Below, piece after piece: positions 8,564 to 16,415 of a stretch of DNA of 64,000 bases. How positions within the stretch are numbered: the first letter of the stretch is position 1; each line of letters begins with the position of its first letter. The stretch is from Marinobacter sp. F4216. GTDB taxonomy: Bacteria > Pseudomonadota > Gammaproteobacteria > Pseudomonadales > Oleiphilaceae. The notes under the pieces are model-generated. The model was not told the origin of the DNA. It worked only from the letters and a program-made list of their open reading frames with translations, and searched no databases. The stretch spans positions 992,001 to 1,056,000 of the forward strand of contig NZ_JAIOUO010000002.1 of NCBI RefSeq assembly GCF_019931195.1. Direction: 5' to 3'. Position numbers and translations under genes: made by a program.

Positions 8564-9847
8564 GTGACAGTTATTTCTCATACCAGTTCCTATTACGCGG
8601 CCTCCGCCAATGACACCCGGATGCGCCCGTCCCTCAAAGACCATATCAAGACCGATATTTGCATTATCGGTGCTGGTTATACCGGCATGTCGACCGCCCT
8701 GCATCTGGCCGAAGCGGGCTACCGTGTGGTGGTGCTCGAAGCCAGTCGTATCGGCTTTGGTGCGTCGGGCCGTAACGGTGGTCAGATCGTGAACAGCTAC
8801 AGCCGTGACATCGACTTCATCGAGAAGCACTACGGCAAGCATGTTGGTAAGGAAATGGGTCAGATGGCCTTTGAAGGCGGCCGGATTCTTCGCCGTTTCG
8901 TCAAGGACTACAACATCCAGTGTGATCTGAAGGAAGGTGGTGTTTTTGCAGCCTGCAATAAGCGCCAGTTCAGAGAGCTTGAGGAAAAGAAGGCGCTCTG
9001 GGAGTCCCATGGACACAAAGGTCTGGAGTTGCTGGACGCAGAGCAGATCAAGGCGCATGTCGGCTCTGACCGCTATGCCGGCGGATTGCTGGATAACACC
9101 GGTGGACATTTCCATCCGCTGAACCTGGTGCTGGGCGAAGCCGCTGCACTGGAATCGCTGGGTGGCACCATTTACGAAGGTACGCCGGCGCTGGAGGTTC
9201 AGGAAGGTTCCATGGCCGTAGTGAAGACTGAATCGGGCAGTGTGACTGCCGATTACGTGTTGGTGGCTGGCAATGCCTACCTCAATGGCCTGCTGCCTAA
9301 GCTGGAAGCCAAGGCGATGCCCTGCGGTACCCAGGTGATTACCACCGAACCGCTGCCTGAATCGGTTCAGAAAAAGCTCCTGCCGAAGGACAACTGCGTC
9401 GAGGACTGCAACTATCTGCTGGACTACTACCGCCTGTCCGGTGACGGACGCCTCATCTATGGCGGTGGCGTGACCTACGGAGCCCGGGAACCCAGCAAGA
9501 TCGAGTCTCTGATCGTTCCCAACATGCTGAAGACCTTCCCTGAACTGAAGGGAACCAAGGTTGACTTCGCCTGGACCGGCAACTTCCTTCTGACTCTGAT
9601 GCGCCTGCCGCAGTTCGGGCGAATTGGCAGCAATGTCTATTACGCCCAGGGCTACAGCGGCCACGGTGTGACCTGTTCACACCTCGCTGGCAAGGTCATC
9701 AGCGATGCCATCCGCGGTCAGGCTGAGCGCTTTGATGTGTTCGCTGGCCTGCCCCAATACAGCTTCCCTGGTGGTCGCCTGTTCAGGATTCCATTCACGG
9801 CAATGGGTGCCTGGTACTACAACCTGCGCGACCAACTGGGTGTTTAA
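8564..9847 (+). CDS. puuB: gamma-glutamylputrescine oxidase-type FAD oxidoreductase
   Basis: Predicted to oxidise gamma-glutamylputrescine to gamma-glutamyl-gamma-aminobutyraldehyde, the second step of the Puu pathway. From GTG 8564 the protein is 427 residues, almost the length of E. coli PuuB, and it begins with the family-typical HTSSYYAASAN. The FAD-binding GAGYTGMSTALHLAE (about residue 34) and the GFGASGRNGGQ motif of the DadA/PuuB oxidase family are clear. GGGAG at 8552-8556 supports the GTG start; upstream codons look non-coding. Operator site 1 and the gabDT terminator lie upstream. The NhaC-type carrier follows after about 100 bases. Other amine oxidases of the same fold are possible, but the presence of puuC- and gab-type genes favours PuuB. 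Confidence 0.85.
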   Translation: MTVISHTSSYYAASANDTRMRPSLKDHIKTDICIIGAGYTGMSTALHLAEAGYRVVVLEASRIGFGASGRNGGQIVNSYSRDIDFIEKHYGKHVGKEMGQMAFEGGRILRRFVKDYNIQCDLKEGGVFAACNKRQFRELEEKKALWESHGHKGLELLDAEQIKAHVGSDRYAGGLLDNTGGHFHPLNLVLGEAAALESLGGTIYEGTPALEVQEGSMAVVKTESGSVTADYVLVAGNAYLNGLLPKLEAKAMPCGTQVITTEPLPESVQKKLLPKDNCVEDCNYLLDYYRLSGDGRLIYGGGVTYGAREPSKIESLIVPNMLKTFPELKGTKVDFAWTGNFLLTLMRLPQFGRIGSNVYYAQGYSGHGVTCSHLAGKVISDAIRGQAERFDVFAGLPQYSFPGGRLFRIPFTAMGAWYYNLRDQLGV

Positions 9848-9863
9848 GGTACGGACGTGAAAA

Positions 9864-9929
9864 CGGGCCACCCCCGGGGCCCGACGCACCGCCATGACCT
9901 GTAGTCACTGCGGCGAGCAAATCGCCGCA
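9864..9929 (+). other. two hairpins between puuB and the NhaC-type gene
   Basis: A GC-rich repeat (CGGGCC at 9864-9869 with GGCCCG at 9878-9883) is followed by a 7-bp perfect hairpin (TGCGGCG 9909-9915, CGCCGCA 9923-9929, loop AGCAAAT). Neither is followed by T residues, so neither looks like a simple terminator. The second ends 20 bases before the carrier gene's ATG and would fold in its mRNA leader. Confidence 0.35.
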
Positions 9930-9949
9930 ATTCCCTAAAAAAACAAACC

Positions 9950-11476
9950 ATGGGTACAGAAATGACACATGACGCTTCGCAAACCCTCAGCGGATACCCT
10001 CCGATCGAAGATCAGGCGGAGGAATCTCGCCAGAAGGGCCCTCTGTCCTCCATTCTCGCATACGGCTCCATCATGGCCGGTTTCGCCTATCTGTCCTCAC
10101 AGTATGCCGATGGCGAGTCCTACGGCTTTGTGAGTTTGTTGCCGTCATTGTTGATCGTGCTCGTCGCGATCAAGACCAAGAAGCCTCTGGAATCCATTTT
10201 TGCCGGTATCATTGCCGGCCTGCTCCTGCTCGAGCCAACGACACTGATCACCAGTCTGGGCGATCTGTCCATGGGTGTGGTGCAGAACGAAACTATCGCC
10301 TGGATTGTGTTGGTGTGCGGGATGATGGGTGGATTGATCAACATCCTGGAGCGCGGCGGCAGCGTGCTTAGCTTTGGTGAATTCCTCGCCAAGCGGGTTA
10401 AGACCAAGCGCGGGACCATGCTGACCACATCCTTCCTCGGGCTGGCCGTGTTCATTGACGATTACCTGAACTCCCTGGCCGTATCGGCATCCATGAAAAA
10501 CCTCACCGACCGCTTCCGCATTTCCCGGGAAAAGCTGGCGTTCCTGGTGGATTCCACCGCGGCGCCGGTCTGCATTCTGGTTCCGCTGTCCACCTGGGCG
10601 GTTTACTTCGGTGCCCTGCTGGAAGAAAACGGTGCGGTGGCCGAGGGCCAGGGTATGTCCCTCTACATCGAAGCCATTCCTTACATGGCCTACGGCTGGG
10701 CGGCACTGATCGTGGTTCTGCTGGTCGCTACCGGCAAGCTGAAGGATATTGGCCCCATGAAAGCAGCGGAACTCCGTGCTCAGAAGGGTCAGCCCATTCC
10801 GGATGGCGTGGAATCCATCGGTTTTGACACCTCTCACGTGAAGCGCCCGCCGGTGCTGGTTGGCATGATGAACTTCATTCTGCCAATGGCCGTGCTGGTA
10901 ACGGCCAGCATTTACTACGAGATTGATCTGCTGCTGGGCGCGCTGGTCGCTTCAGGCTTCACCATGGTCCTGTATTTCTGGCAGCGCCTGATGAGCTTTG
11001 GCCAGCTGGCCGATGCCATGCTGGATGGCTTCAAGGTGATGTTGCACCCGATCGCCGTGGTGGCAGCGGGCTTTATGGTCAAGGAGATTAACGACCAGCT
11101 GGGTATGACCACCTACATCATCGACACCATCACGCCGTACCTTTCCCCGGCTCTGTTGCCGGCAATGGTGTTCGTGTCCATGGCTGCAGTTGTGTTCGCA
11201 ACGGGGTCCAGCTGGGGTGTGTTCGTGGTTTCCCTGCCCATCGTGATTCCGATGGCCATGGCGATGGGCGTGTCGATGCCGCTGACCGTAGGTGCTTTGC
11301 TGTCTGCCTCCGCGTTTGGAAGCCATGCCTGCTTCTTCAGTGACTCCACGGTTCTGTCGTCCACCGGCTCTGGCTGTACACCGATGCAACACGGTCTGAC
11401 ACAGATTCCGTACGCGCTGATTGGCGCAGCCATGGCCTTCATTACCCTTCTTATCCTCGGATACGCGGTCGCCTGA
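9950..11476 (+). CDS. Na+/H+ antiporter NhaC-family carrier, possible amine or GABA transporter
   Basis: A 508-residue polytopic inner-membrane protein with roughly eleven to twelve hydrophobic segments. The family mark is FIDDYLNSLAVSASM (about residue 167) with an aspartate pair in a membrane helix, followed by the AAPVCILVPLSTW segment; both are typical of the NhaC/ArsB-NhaD superfamily carriers. NhaC relatives include Na+/H+ antiporters and organic-solute exchangers. Its position directly after a puuB-type gene suggests uptake or exchange of putrescine, GABA or a related solute; that is inference. ATG 9950 is taken, with ATG 9962 as an alternative; neither has a good ribosome-binding site. 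An 11-bp hairpin follows the stop. Confidence 0.82.
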   Translation: MGTEMTHDASQTLSGYPPIEDQAEESRQKGPLSSILAYGSIMAGFAYLSSQYADGESYGFVSLLPSLLIVLVAIKTKKPLESIFAGIIAGLLLLEPTTLITSLGDLSMGVVQNETIAWIVLVCGMMGGLINILERGGSVLSFGEFLAKRVKTKRGTMLTTSFLGLAVFIDDYLNSLAVSASMKNLTDRFRISREKLAFLVDSTAAPVCILVPLSTWAVYFGALLEENGAVAEGQGMSLYIEAIPYMAYGWAALIVVLLVATGKLKDIGPMKAAELRAQKGQPIPDGVESIGFDTSHVKRPPVLVGMMNFILPMAVLVTASIYYEIDLLLGALVASGFTMVLYFWQRLMSFGQLADAMLDGFKVMLHPIAVVAAGFMVKEINDQLGMTTYIIDTITPYLSPALLPAMVFVSMAAVVFATGSSWGVFVVSLPIVIPMAMAMGVSMPLTVGALLSASAFGSHACFFSDSTVLSSTGSGCTPMQHGLTQIPYALIGAAMAFITLLILGYAVA

Positions 11477-11488
11477 TCGCGCTCCTTC

Positions 11489-11519
11489 TTGCCAGGCAGG
11501 GGTCGGCTCTGTCTGGCAA
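11489..11519. terminator. strong hairpin between convergent genes
   Basis: An 11-bp stem (TTGCCAGGCAG 11489-11499 with CTGTCTGGCAA 11509-11519, one G-U pair) and a nine-base loop lies between the stop codons of the NhaC-type gene and the convergent cyclotransferase gene. The nearest T-rich stretch on the plus strand is 11522-11536, so it is a plausible but not textbook terminator. Confidence 0.5.
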
Positions 11520-11538
11520 ATCTTCCCTTCCTTTTTGA

Positions 11539-12036
11539 TCATTTACCGTGAATGGCTCGCTCCCTGGCGTCTCTGCCTCTATCCGGATCCTCCTGACTTT
11601 CGATTGCTGTGATGGCATTGAGGTATGCGGCGGGAACCCCGGTTTCGATGGCGCCTTGCACCACATGGTGTACATACCAGGAGTGCGGCAGCAGGGATGA
11701 ATCTGTGCTCGTCGCATAATAGGTAAACGCTTCAAGGGAATACCCCTGCGCATCGGTTACCGTTACCTGCTTTTCCTGATAGCCGAAACCCAAACCTTCA
11801 ACCAGGTCGAGCCTGCCCTTCTCGTGCTCCAGTATGTCGAACACGGCGCCAATGACGGAGTCATCCGGATTTCCGGTAAACAGTGCGTCGCACTTCGCAG
11901 ACCCGTCTATTTTGCTGTGCTTGTGAAACCGCAGCGAGTGCTCAACAAGGGTAAACATCCCTATGCGTTGGGCACTGGGAACCCGTTGTTTCAGTCTGGG
12001 GAGTGACATATTCGAACCATAAGCAAAATACTTCAC
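11539..12036 (-). CDS. gamma-glutamylcyclotransferase (AIG2/GGCT fold) family protein
   Basis: A 165-residue protein with the N-terminal signature YFAYGSNM of the gamma-glutamylcyclotransferase fold, and the central LDLVEGLGFGYQ containing the conserved catalytic glutamate. Family members release 5-oxoproline from gamma-glutamyl amines or peptides. In this neighbourhood, where gamma-glutamylated putrescine intermediates are expected, it might act on gamma-glutamyl compounds; that is inference from context only. The start is GTG 12036 with GGAGG four bases upstream. The methyltransferase gene ends 28 bases upstream on the same strand, so the two may form a short operon. Confidence 0.82.
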   Translation of the reverse strand: MKYFAYGSNMSLPRLKQRVPSAQRIGMFTLVEHSLRFHKHSKIDGSAKCDALFTGNPDDSVIGAVFDILEHEKGRLDLVEGLGFGYQEKQVTVTDAQGYSLEAFTYYATSTDSSLLPHSWYVHHVVQGAIETGVPAAYLNAITAIESQEDPDRGRDARERAIHGK

Positions 12037-12063
12037 GCAGCCTCCTTATTCTCGACACCTACC

Positions 12064-12750
12064 TCAGAAGTTCGATGGGGGTATGACCTCGCCGGTAAAG
12101 ATGACCGATGCCGGCTTGCCTGTGTCGGGGTGCAGCGGCTCCCTCATCGAAGCCAGCCTTAAGCCGTTGTCTGAAAACAGCGCCACCCAGCTTTCGAGGG
12201 TTCGGAAATACCAGGGGGCTGGATCAACAAATTCTGACCCAAAGCCATCCCAGGAACCTTCCCGCCAGCCGTCAACGTAGGCCTGATCGTTTGCGACGAC
12301 AGGGTGCAGCGTTTGCACAATGAATACCCCACCTGATTTCAGATACCCGGGTACAGCACCAAACAAGGCCTCTACCGACTCCTTGCCGAGGAGGGAAAAA
12401 TTGCAGACGACCACGTCAAACGCGCCTTCAATCCGTCCGGCCGCAACCTCCTCGTATGAGGCGGCCAGAAAGCTTCCTCCACCAGCCGTTCTGGCCAGCT
12501 CGATGAGTTCAGGCACCACATCGACTCCAACCAGGTGGGGTACCCCCGGCGCAAGCTCTCGGATGAGCCATCCCTCTCCACAGCCAACATCCATAACCGA
12601 TTCGGGTGAATGACTCAGTATGGATTCGACAATGGCTTTGTCGGTAACCAGCTTCCGGCTTTCGACTTTCCTGTTTCGCACCGTCGCAGCCCACTGGGTT
12701 GCGTTCTTCTCCCAGGAGTCGACGATTCGCTCATCACTGTGTGGATTCAT
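12064..12750 (-). CDS. class I SAM-dependent methyltransferase
   Basis: A 228-residue soluble methyltransferase. Motif I is DVGCGEGWL (about residue 56), motif II contains the acidic VGVDVVPELIELAR, and FDVVVCNFSLLG is motif IV. The rest matches small-molecule methyltransferases of the UbiE/Methyltransf_11 type, with conserved TLHPVVAN after the core. The substrate is not predictable. It is upstream of the cyclotransferase gene on the same strand with a 27-base gap. ATG 12750 is preceded by a modest GGATTGG. Confidence 0.87.
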   Translation of the reverse strand: MNPHSDERIVDSWEKNATQWAATVRNRKVESRKLVTDKAIVESILSHSPESVMDVGCGEGWLIRELAPGVPHLVGVDVVPELIELARTAGGGSFLAASYEEVAAGRIEGAFDVVVCNFSLLGKESVEALFGAVPGYLKSGGVFIVQTLHPVVANDQAYVDGWREGSWDGFGSEFVDPAPWYFRTLESWVALFSDNGLRLASMREPLHPDTGKPASVIFTGEVIPPSNF

Positions 12751-12917
12751 AAACCAATCCGTTTAAAACAGCTTGCTCCTCAGTTCGGCCGTGCCTTTTG
12801 CCAATGATTTAGCGCCCTGATGTGCCCTGCAGGAAGCTCGGAATCTCACTGACAAGTGCAGCCGGACGCTCTTCAATCACTCGTTGGCTTGCGTCGTCAA
12901 TGATTCGAGGCTGCGAA

Positions 12918-13127
12918 TCAGCAGCAGGATTGATCAAGCTGAATGGGCGGGCACGGGGTGTCGCCATAGGAGCAAAACACACAACAATCGCCCTGCTTGG
13001 GCTTGATCAGTGCTTTGCAGTGTTTGCATTCATAGAAATACTGGCAGGCATCTTCTGGCATGGTTTCCACTTCCCGGTGCCCGCACTCCGGACAGGTTAT
13101 CTCGGACGTCAGTTTGGGGTTCATCAT
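12918..13127 (-). CDS. GDCCVxC-domain small zinc-ribbon-like protein
   Basis: A 69-residue cysteine-rich protein. An N-terminal CPECGH and a central CKHC form a zinc-ribbon-like pair of CxxC elements, followed by the hallmark KQGDCCVFCSYGDTPCPPIQ. This family is annotated as GDCCVxC-domain (seleno)protein because some members use selenocysteine in the motif; here both positions are ordinary TGC/TGT cysteine codons. The function is unknown; a redox or metal-handling role is likely from the cysteines. The C-terminal DQSCC adds a further cysteine pair. The start may be either of two adjacent ATG codons (13127 or 13124) behind AAAGGTGA. Confidence 0.85.
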   Translation of the reverse strand: MMNPKLTSEITCPECGHREVETMPEDACQYFYECKHCKALIKPKQGDCCVFCSYGDTPCPPIQLDQSCC

Positions 13128-13241
13128 TCACCTTTCTGCTGAAAATTTTTTCGCCGCCCGGAACACGCCAGCGTCGCAACCCGGTATGGGCACTGGCTTC
13201 ACGGGGCACGCCCGGTCGGTTGATCCAGAGAGCAAAAGCGC

Positions 13242-13577
13242 TCACGAATCCCAGTTTTGCACCTTTCCATCTTCGACCACGTGGCCGGATCCAACAATGA
13301 GTGTCAACACATGAATCTTCTCCAGTGGTTGCCCGAGCCCATCGGATAAGGCGACAGCCAGACCGGTCTGAAGCGAAATCACCCTGTCCTCTGGCCAGGC
13401 CGAGGGCAGGTATAAGGTTGCCATTACGCTATAGTGGCGGCCAACCTGGGCATCGGCCCGAATCACATTGAGGGTCATTTCCTTCGAATCGACACCGGAG
13501 GCCTGAGCCCACAGTTCCACAAGGTTCGGGATGGCACCCCCAGAATCCTCGTTCACGACGCAGTTTGCGATGGGCAT
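13242..13577 (-). CDS. tautomerase-superfamily-like protein
   Basis: From ATG 13577 the protein is 111 residues and begins MPIANCVVNE. A proline directly after the initiator methionine is the catalytic base of the tautomerase (4-oxalocrotonate tautomerase/MIF) superfamily. The later VISLQTGLAVALSDGLGQPLEKIHVL segment fits the helix plus strand that follows in these folds. AAGGGAAGAG upstream supports this start over the one seven codons earlier. The substrate is unknown. It is transcribed divergently from the FAD-linked oxidase gene across a 330-base gap. Confidence 0.6.
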   Translation of the reverse strand: MPIANCVVNEDSGGAIPNLVELWAQASGVDSKEMTLNVIRADAQVGRHYSVMATLYLPSAWPEDRVISLQTGLAVALSDGLGQPLEKIHVLTLIVGSGHVVEDGKVQNWDS

Positions 13578-13907
13578 GATTCGATCTCTTCCCTTCAAGG
13601 CACCCTAATAACCCGCAAGCCAAGGGTGGCAGCCCATTACCTGCGGATGAACCGTCCGCCTGAATCCATCCTCTAATACTAACAATAGTCGTTTGCGCCA
13701 CAGTAAATACGAGTTGTAAGAGGGGTCGGGGCGTATTTGTCCTTGTTGCGCCTGAAAAAGAACGACCGCCTCCCGCGTTTCCCGTCCATTTGACGGAAAC
13801 CGTTTAATGATTCCCCCATAAGTCTGAATCAGTCTAATGCCTCGCTGGCGTTTCCCCAGGATGGGTACACAATCAACACCAACGTCCTTTCGGGGAAGGA
13901 GAAGGTC
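13578..13907. other. divergent intergenic region without a gene
   Basis: This 330-base gap separates the divergent tautomerase-like and FAD-oxidase genes and must contain both promoters. I see an imperfect inverted repeat (GTTTCCCGTC / GACGGAAAC at about 13778-13802) and a CCCC-N5-GGGTA stretch at about 13855-13868 that only loosely resembles the putrescine-type operators. No open frame or RNA gene is convincing. Confidence 0.5.
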
Positions 13908-15293
13908 ATGTCTGAACTACAACAAACAACCATTGACGCCTTCAGGGGGCTGTTCGGAGGCTCTGTGCTCGAACCGGCGGATTCCGGTTACGACGATGCG
14001 CGCCAGATCTGGAACGCGATGATTGATCGGAAACCGGCGCTGATCGCCCGGTGTAAGTCAGCCGAGGATGTGGTGGCGGCGGTTAATTTTGGGCGGGAAC
14101 AGCGCATGCTGGTGTCGGTCAAGGGCGGTGGCCACAACATTGCAGGCAACGCTGTTTGCGACGACGGGCTTATGATCGATTTGTCGCAAATGAAAGATGT
14201 TGAGATCGATGCTGATAACCGGCGTGCCCTGGTAGGCCCGGGCTGCACGCTGGCAGATTTTGACGCAGCGGCCCAGTCTCATGGACTGGCTACGCCCCTG
14301 GGTATTAACTCCACAACCGGCGTAGCCGGCCTGACCCTGGGCGGTGGCTTCGGCTGGCTTAGTCGCAAGTTCGGGATGACTATTGATAACCTGATTTCCG
14401 CTGACGTGGTCACCGCCGATGGGCGCATGATTCTCGCCAGTGATTCAGAGAATCCGGATTTGTTCTGGGGTTTGCGAGGAGGTGGAGGTAACTTCGGAAT
14501 CGTTACCAGCTTCGAGTTTAAGTTGCACCCGGTGGGACCGGATTTGTTGAGTGGGCTGATGGTGTTTCCCTTTGGCCAGGCCAAGTCGGTTCTGACGCAG
14601 TTTGCGAGATTCACCGAAACCATGCCGGATGAGCTCAATGTATGGATGGTGATGCGCCATGCTCCGCCGCTTCCCTTCCTGCCCGAGTCGGTCCATGGTG
14701 AGCGTATTGTCGCTCTGGCTATTTGCTATGCGGGTGATCCCGCCGTTGGGCAGAAGCTGATTGAGCCGCTGCGTTCATTTGGCGACGCGCACGGTGAGCA
14801 TGTCGGGGTGCAGCCCTTTGCCGACTGGCAGCAGGCGTTCGATCCGCTGTTGACGGAGGGGGCCCGGAATTACTGGAAGTCCCATAACTTTGTGAAACTG
14901 ACGGATGAGGTGCTTGAGGTGTTGATTGAGTACGGTAGCAAACTGCCCTCACCTCACTGCGAGATTTTCATAGGTTCCCTTGGCGGAGCAACAGGCCGGG
15001 TAGCGGCCGACGCCATGGCCTATTCAAGTCGCGACGCAAACTACGTGATGAATGTGCATGGCCGCTGGGAAAAGCCCGAGGAAGATGATCGCTGCCGGGG
15101 GTGGGCGCGCGCATTCTTCGAGGCGGCCAAGCCTTACGCCAGCAGTGGCGCTTACATAAACTTTTTGTCCCAGGATGAGACGGACCGGGTTGAGTTTGCC
15201 TACGGTGCTGCCTACGAGCGACTGGTGGAGGTAAAGAACAAGTACGACCCTGAGAACCTGTTCCGTGTGAACCAGAATATTCGCCCTCACTAG
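13908..15293 (+). CDS. FAD-linked oxidoreductase, berberine-bridge-enzyme (6-hydroxynicotine oxidase-like) family
   Basis: A 461-residue VAO/PCMH-fold oxidase. The FAD domain has the VKGGGHNIAGNAV motif, whose histidine is the usual site of covalent FAD attachment, then TTGVAGLTLGGGFGWLSRKFG; the position that is a second FAD-linked cysteine in bicovalent enzymes is not cysteine here. The C-terminal YDPENLFRVNQNI is the BBE tail that closes over the flavin. It has no signal peptide, so it is cytoplasmic. Substrates in the family range from alkaloids to sugars and amines; an amine or amino-acid derivative would fit this neighbourhood but is not shown. AAGGAG six bases before ATG 13908 fixes the start. 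Confidence 0.88.
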   Translation: MSELQQTTIDAFRGLFGGSVLEPADSGYDDARQIWNAMIDRKPALIARCKSAEDVVAAVNFGREQRMLVSVKGGGHNIAGNAVCDDGLMIDLSQMKDVEIDADNRRALVGPGCTLADFDAAAQSHGLATPLGINSTTGVAGLTLGGGFGWLSRKFGMTIDNLISADVVTADGRMILASDSENPDLFWGLRGGGGNFGIVTSFEFKLHPVGPDLLSGLMVFPFGQAKSVLTQFARFTETMPDELNVWMVMRHAPPLPFLPESVHGERIVALAICYAGDPAVGQKLIEPLRSFGDAHGEHVGVQPFADWQQAFDPLLTEGARNYWKSHNFVKLTDEVLEVLIEYGSKLPSPHCEIFIGSLGGATGRVAADAMAYSSRDANYVMNVHGRWEKPEEDDRCRGWARAFFEAAKPYASSGAYINFLSQDETDRVEFAYGAAYERLVEVKNKYDPENLFRVNQNIRPH

Positions 15294-15373
15294 CGGTCTC
15301 GTCGGGATACGATTGGACCGAAATGGCGAAACTCAAAGAGGCGGCTTCGTGCGAGAGACTACCCCTCGCTGGT

Positions 15374-16147
15374 TTAACCGGTGTGAGCGACCGCTCCTTT
15401 TGAGCTTTCGGTTTCCGGTTTTGTCTGGTTGCGGAGAAGGAATCCTGCCATCCAGTGTGCGATGGCCAGAGAGTCGGTGGACGCTCCTGACACGGTCAGC
15501 CCTTCAAGTGCCTTGTCTGCATCACTTTCCGGAACAGACTGGCCGCGCAGGTGTTGCACCAGGCGGGTTTCGAACGTGATATCGAATTCCGGATGCGCCT
15601 GGAAGGTAAGGATGCGGTTGTCGTACTGGAGTACGGCGAAGGGGCAGAAAGAGGATTCCGCAACAATTTCAGCCGCCTCCGGTTTTTCCAGAACCTGATC
15701 CTGGTGCATGACGCTCAGTGTGAACTTGGAGGCTGCCAGGCCCAGCCCCTGCACGTCTTTGGTTAAGGAGTACTCGTGAAGCCCCACGCCCCATCCTCCA
15801 GGATATCTGTGGACGTGGGCACCAAAAGCGTCGGCGATGATCTGGTGGCCAAAGCAGATGCCCAGCATGGGCCTGTCGGCCTGGTAGATTTCACGGATGA
15901 GCACCTTGAGCTTCTGCATCCACGGCAGATTTTCGTATACGTTGGACTTGGACCCGCTGATGATCCAGCCGTCGCAGACGGTTGAAGACTCGGGAAACTC
16001 CCCGTCCCGCACGTCGAAATGGACGTAATCAAAGGTATGGCCAGCCTTGTCGAACAGGCGCTCGAACATATCACCGAACGAGCCGAACTCGCTGATGAGT
16101 GGGTCCGGCGTGATGCCGGTGGCCAGGATGCCAATCTTTAACGTCAT
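15374..16147 (-). CDS. class I glutamine amidotransferase, candidate gamma-glutamyl-GABA hydrolase
   Basis: A 257-residue free-standing class I glutamine amidotransferase domain. The nucleophile cysteine is in MLGICFGHQ and the histidine-glutamate pair is in FQAHPEFD. It is a GuaA-type GATase rather than the PuuD (peptidase C26) subfamily, but it sits between the LuxR regulator and other putrescine genes and may cleave the gamma-glutamyl group from gamma-glutamyl-GABA. Start ATG 16147 has GGAG seven bases upstream; the frame is open to ATG 16192 without such a site. An inverted-repeat operator lies 70 bases upstream, between this gene and the divergent regulator. Confidence 0.8.
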   Translation of the reverse strand: MTLKIGILATGITPDPLISEFGSFGDMFERLFDKAGHTFDYVHFDVRDGEFPESSTVCDGWIISGSKSNVYENLPWMQKLKVLIREIYQADRPMLGICFGHQIIADAFGAHVHRYPGGWGVGLHEYSLTKDVQGLGLAASKFTLSVMHQDQVLEKPEAAEIVAESSFCPFAVLQYDNRILTFQAHPEFDITFETRLVQHLRGQSVPESDADKALEGLTVSGASTDSLAIAHWMAGFLLRNQTKPETESSKGAVAHTG

Positions 16148-16217
16148 TCCGATTCTCCAGCTCAGGCTTTCGCTCATTTCAGGTTCCAACACTAAAGCAC
16201 GGCCCTATCTCTGTAAC

Positions 16218-16236
16218 TATCTCCCTGGGGGTAGAT
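16218..16236. promoter_or_regulatory. inverted-repeat operator between GATase and luxR-type genes (site 2)
   Basis: TATCTCCCTGGGGGTAGAT has arms ATCT-CCC and GGGTAGAT around a short T/G-rich centre, closely resembling site 1 at 8432. An extra TTTTACCCC half-like element follows at 16246-16254. The site could serve both the divergent amidotransferase and the regulator gene, allowing autoregulation. Confidence 0.5.
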
Positions 16237-16415
16237 GGGCGGCATCTTTTACCCCTGCCTGATCGGATTCAGGTTCAGGGAATGTTGTCGAAATCAGTGG
16301 TTGATGTTCAAACCATTTGCCGCGATGATTGCGCGCTTAATGATCGGGTTGCGTGTCGAGCCTACAGAGTCATGGCCTTTATCAGCAGCGTTAAGAGGTG
16401 CCAGTTCCGACAGGT

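Noticed and set aside
8426..9664. 412-codon minus-strand open frame
   Set aside because: It is a shadow of the puuB-type gene; no family similarity or ribosome-binding site.
13855..13868. Fourth copy of the CCC/GGG operator before the FAD-linked oxidase
   Set aside because: The arms do not match the other three sites (no TA flank on the left, five-base spacer), so it was not counted.
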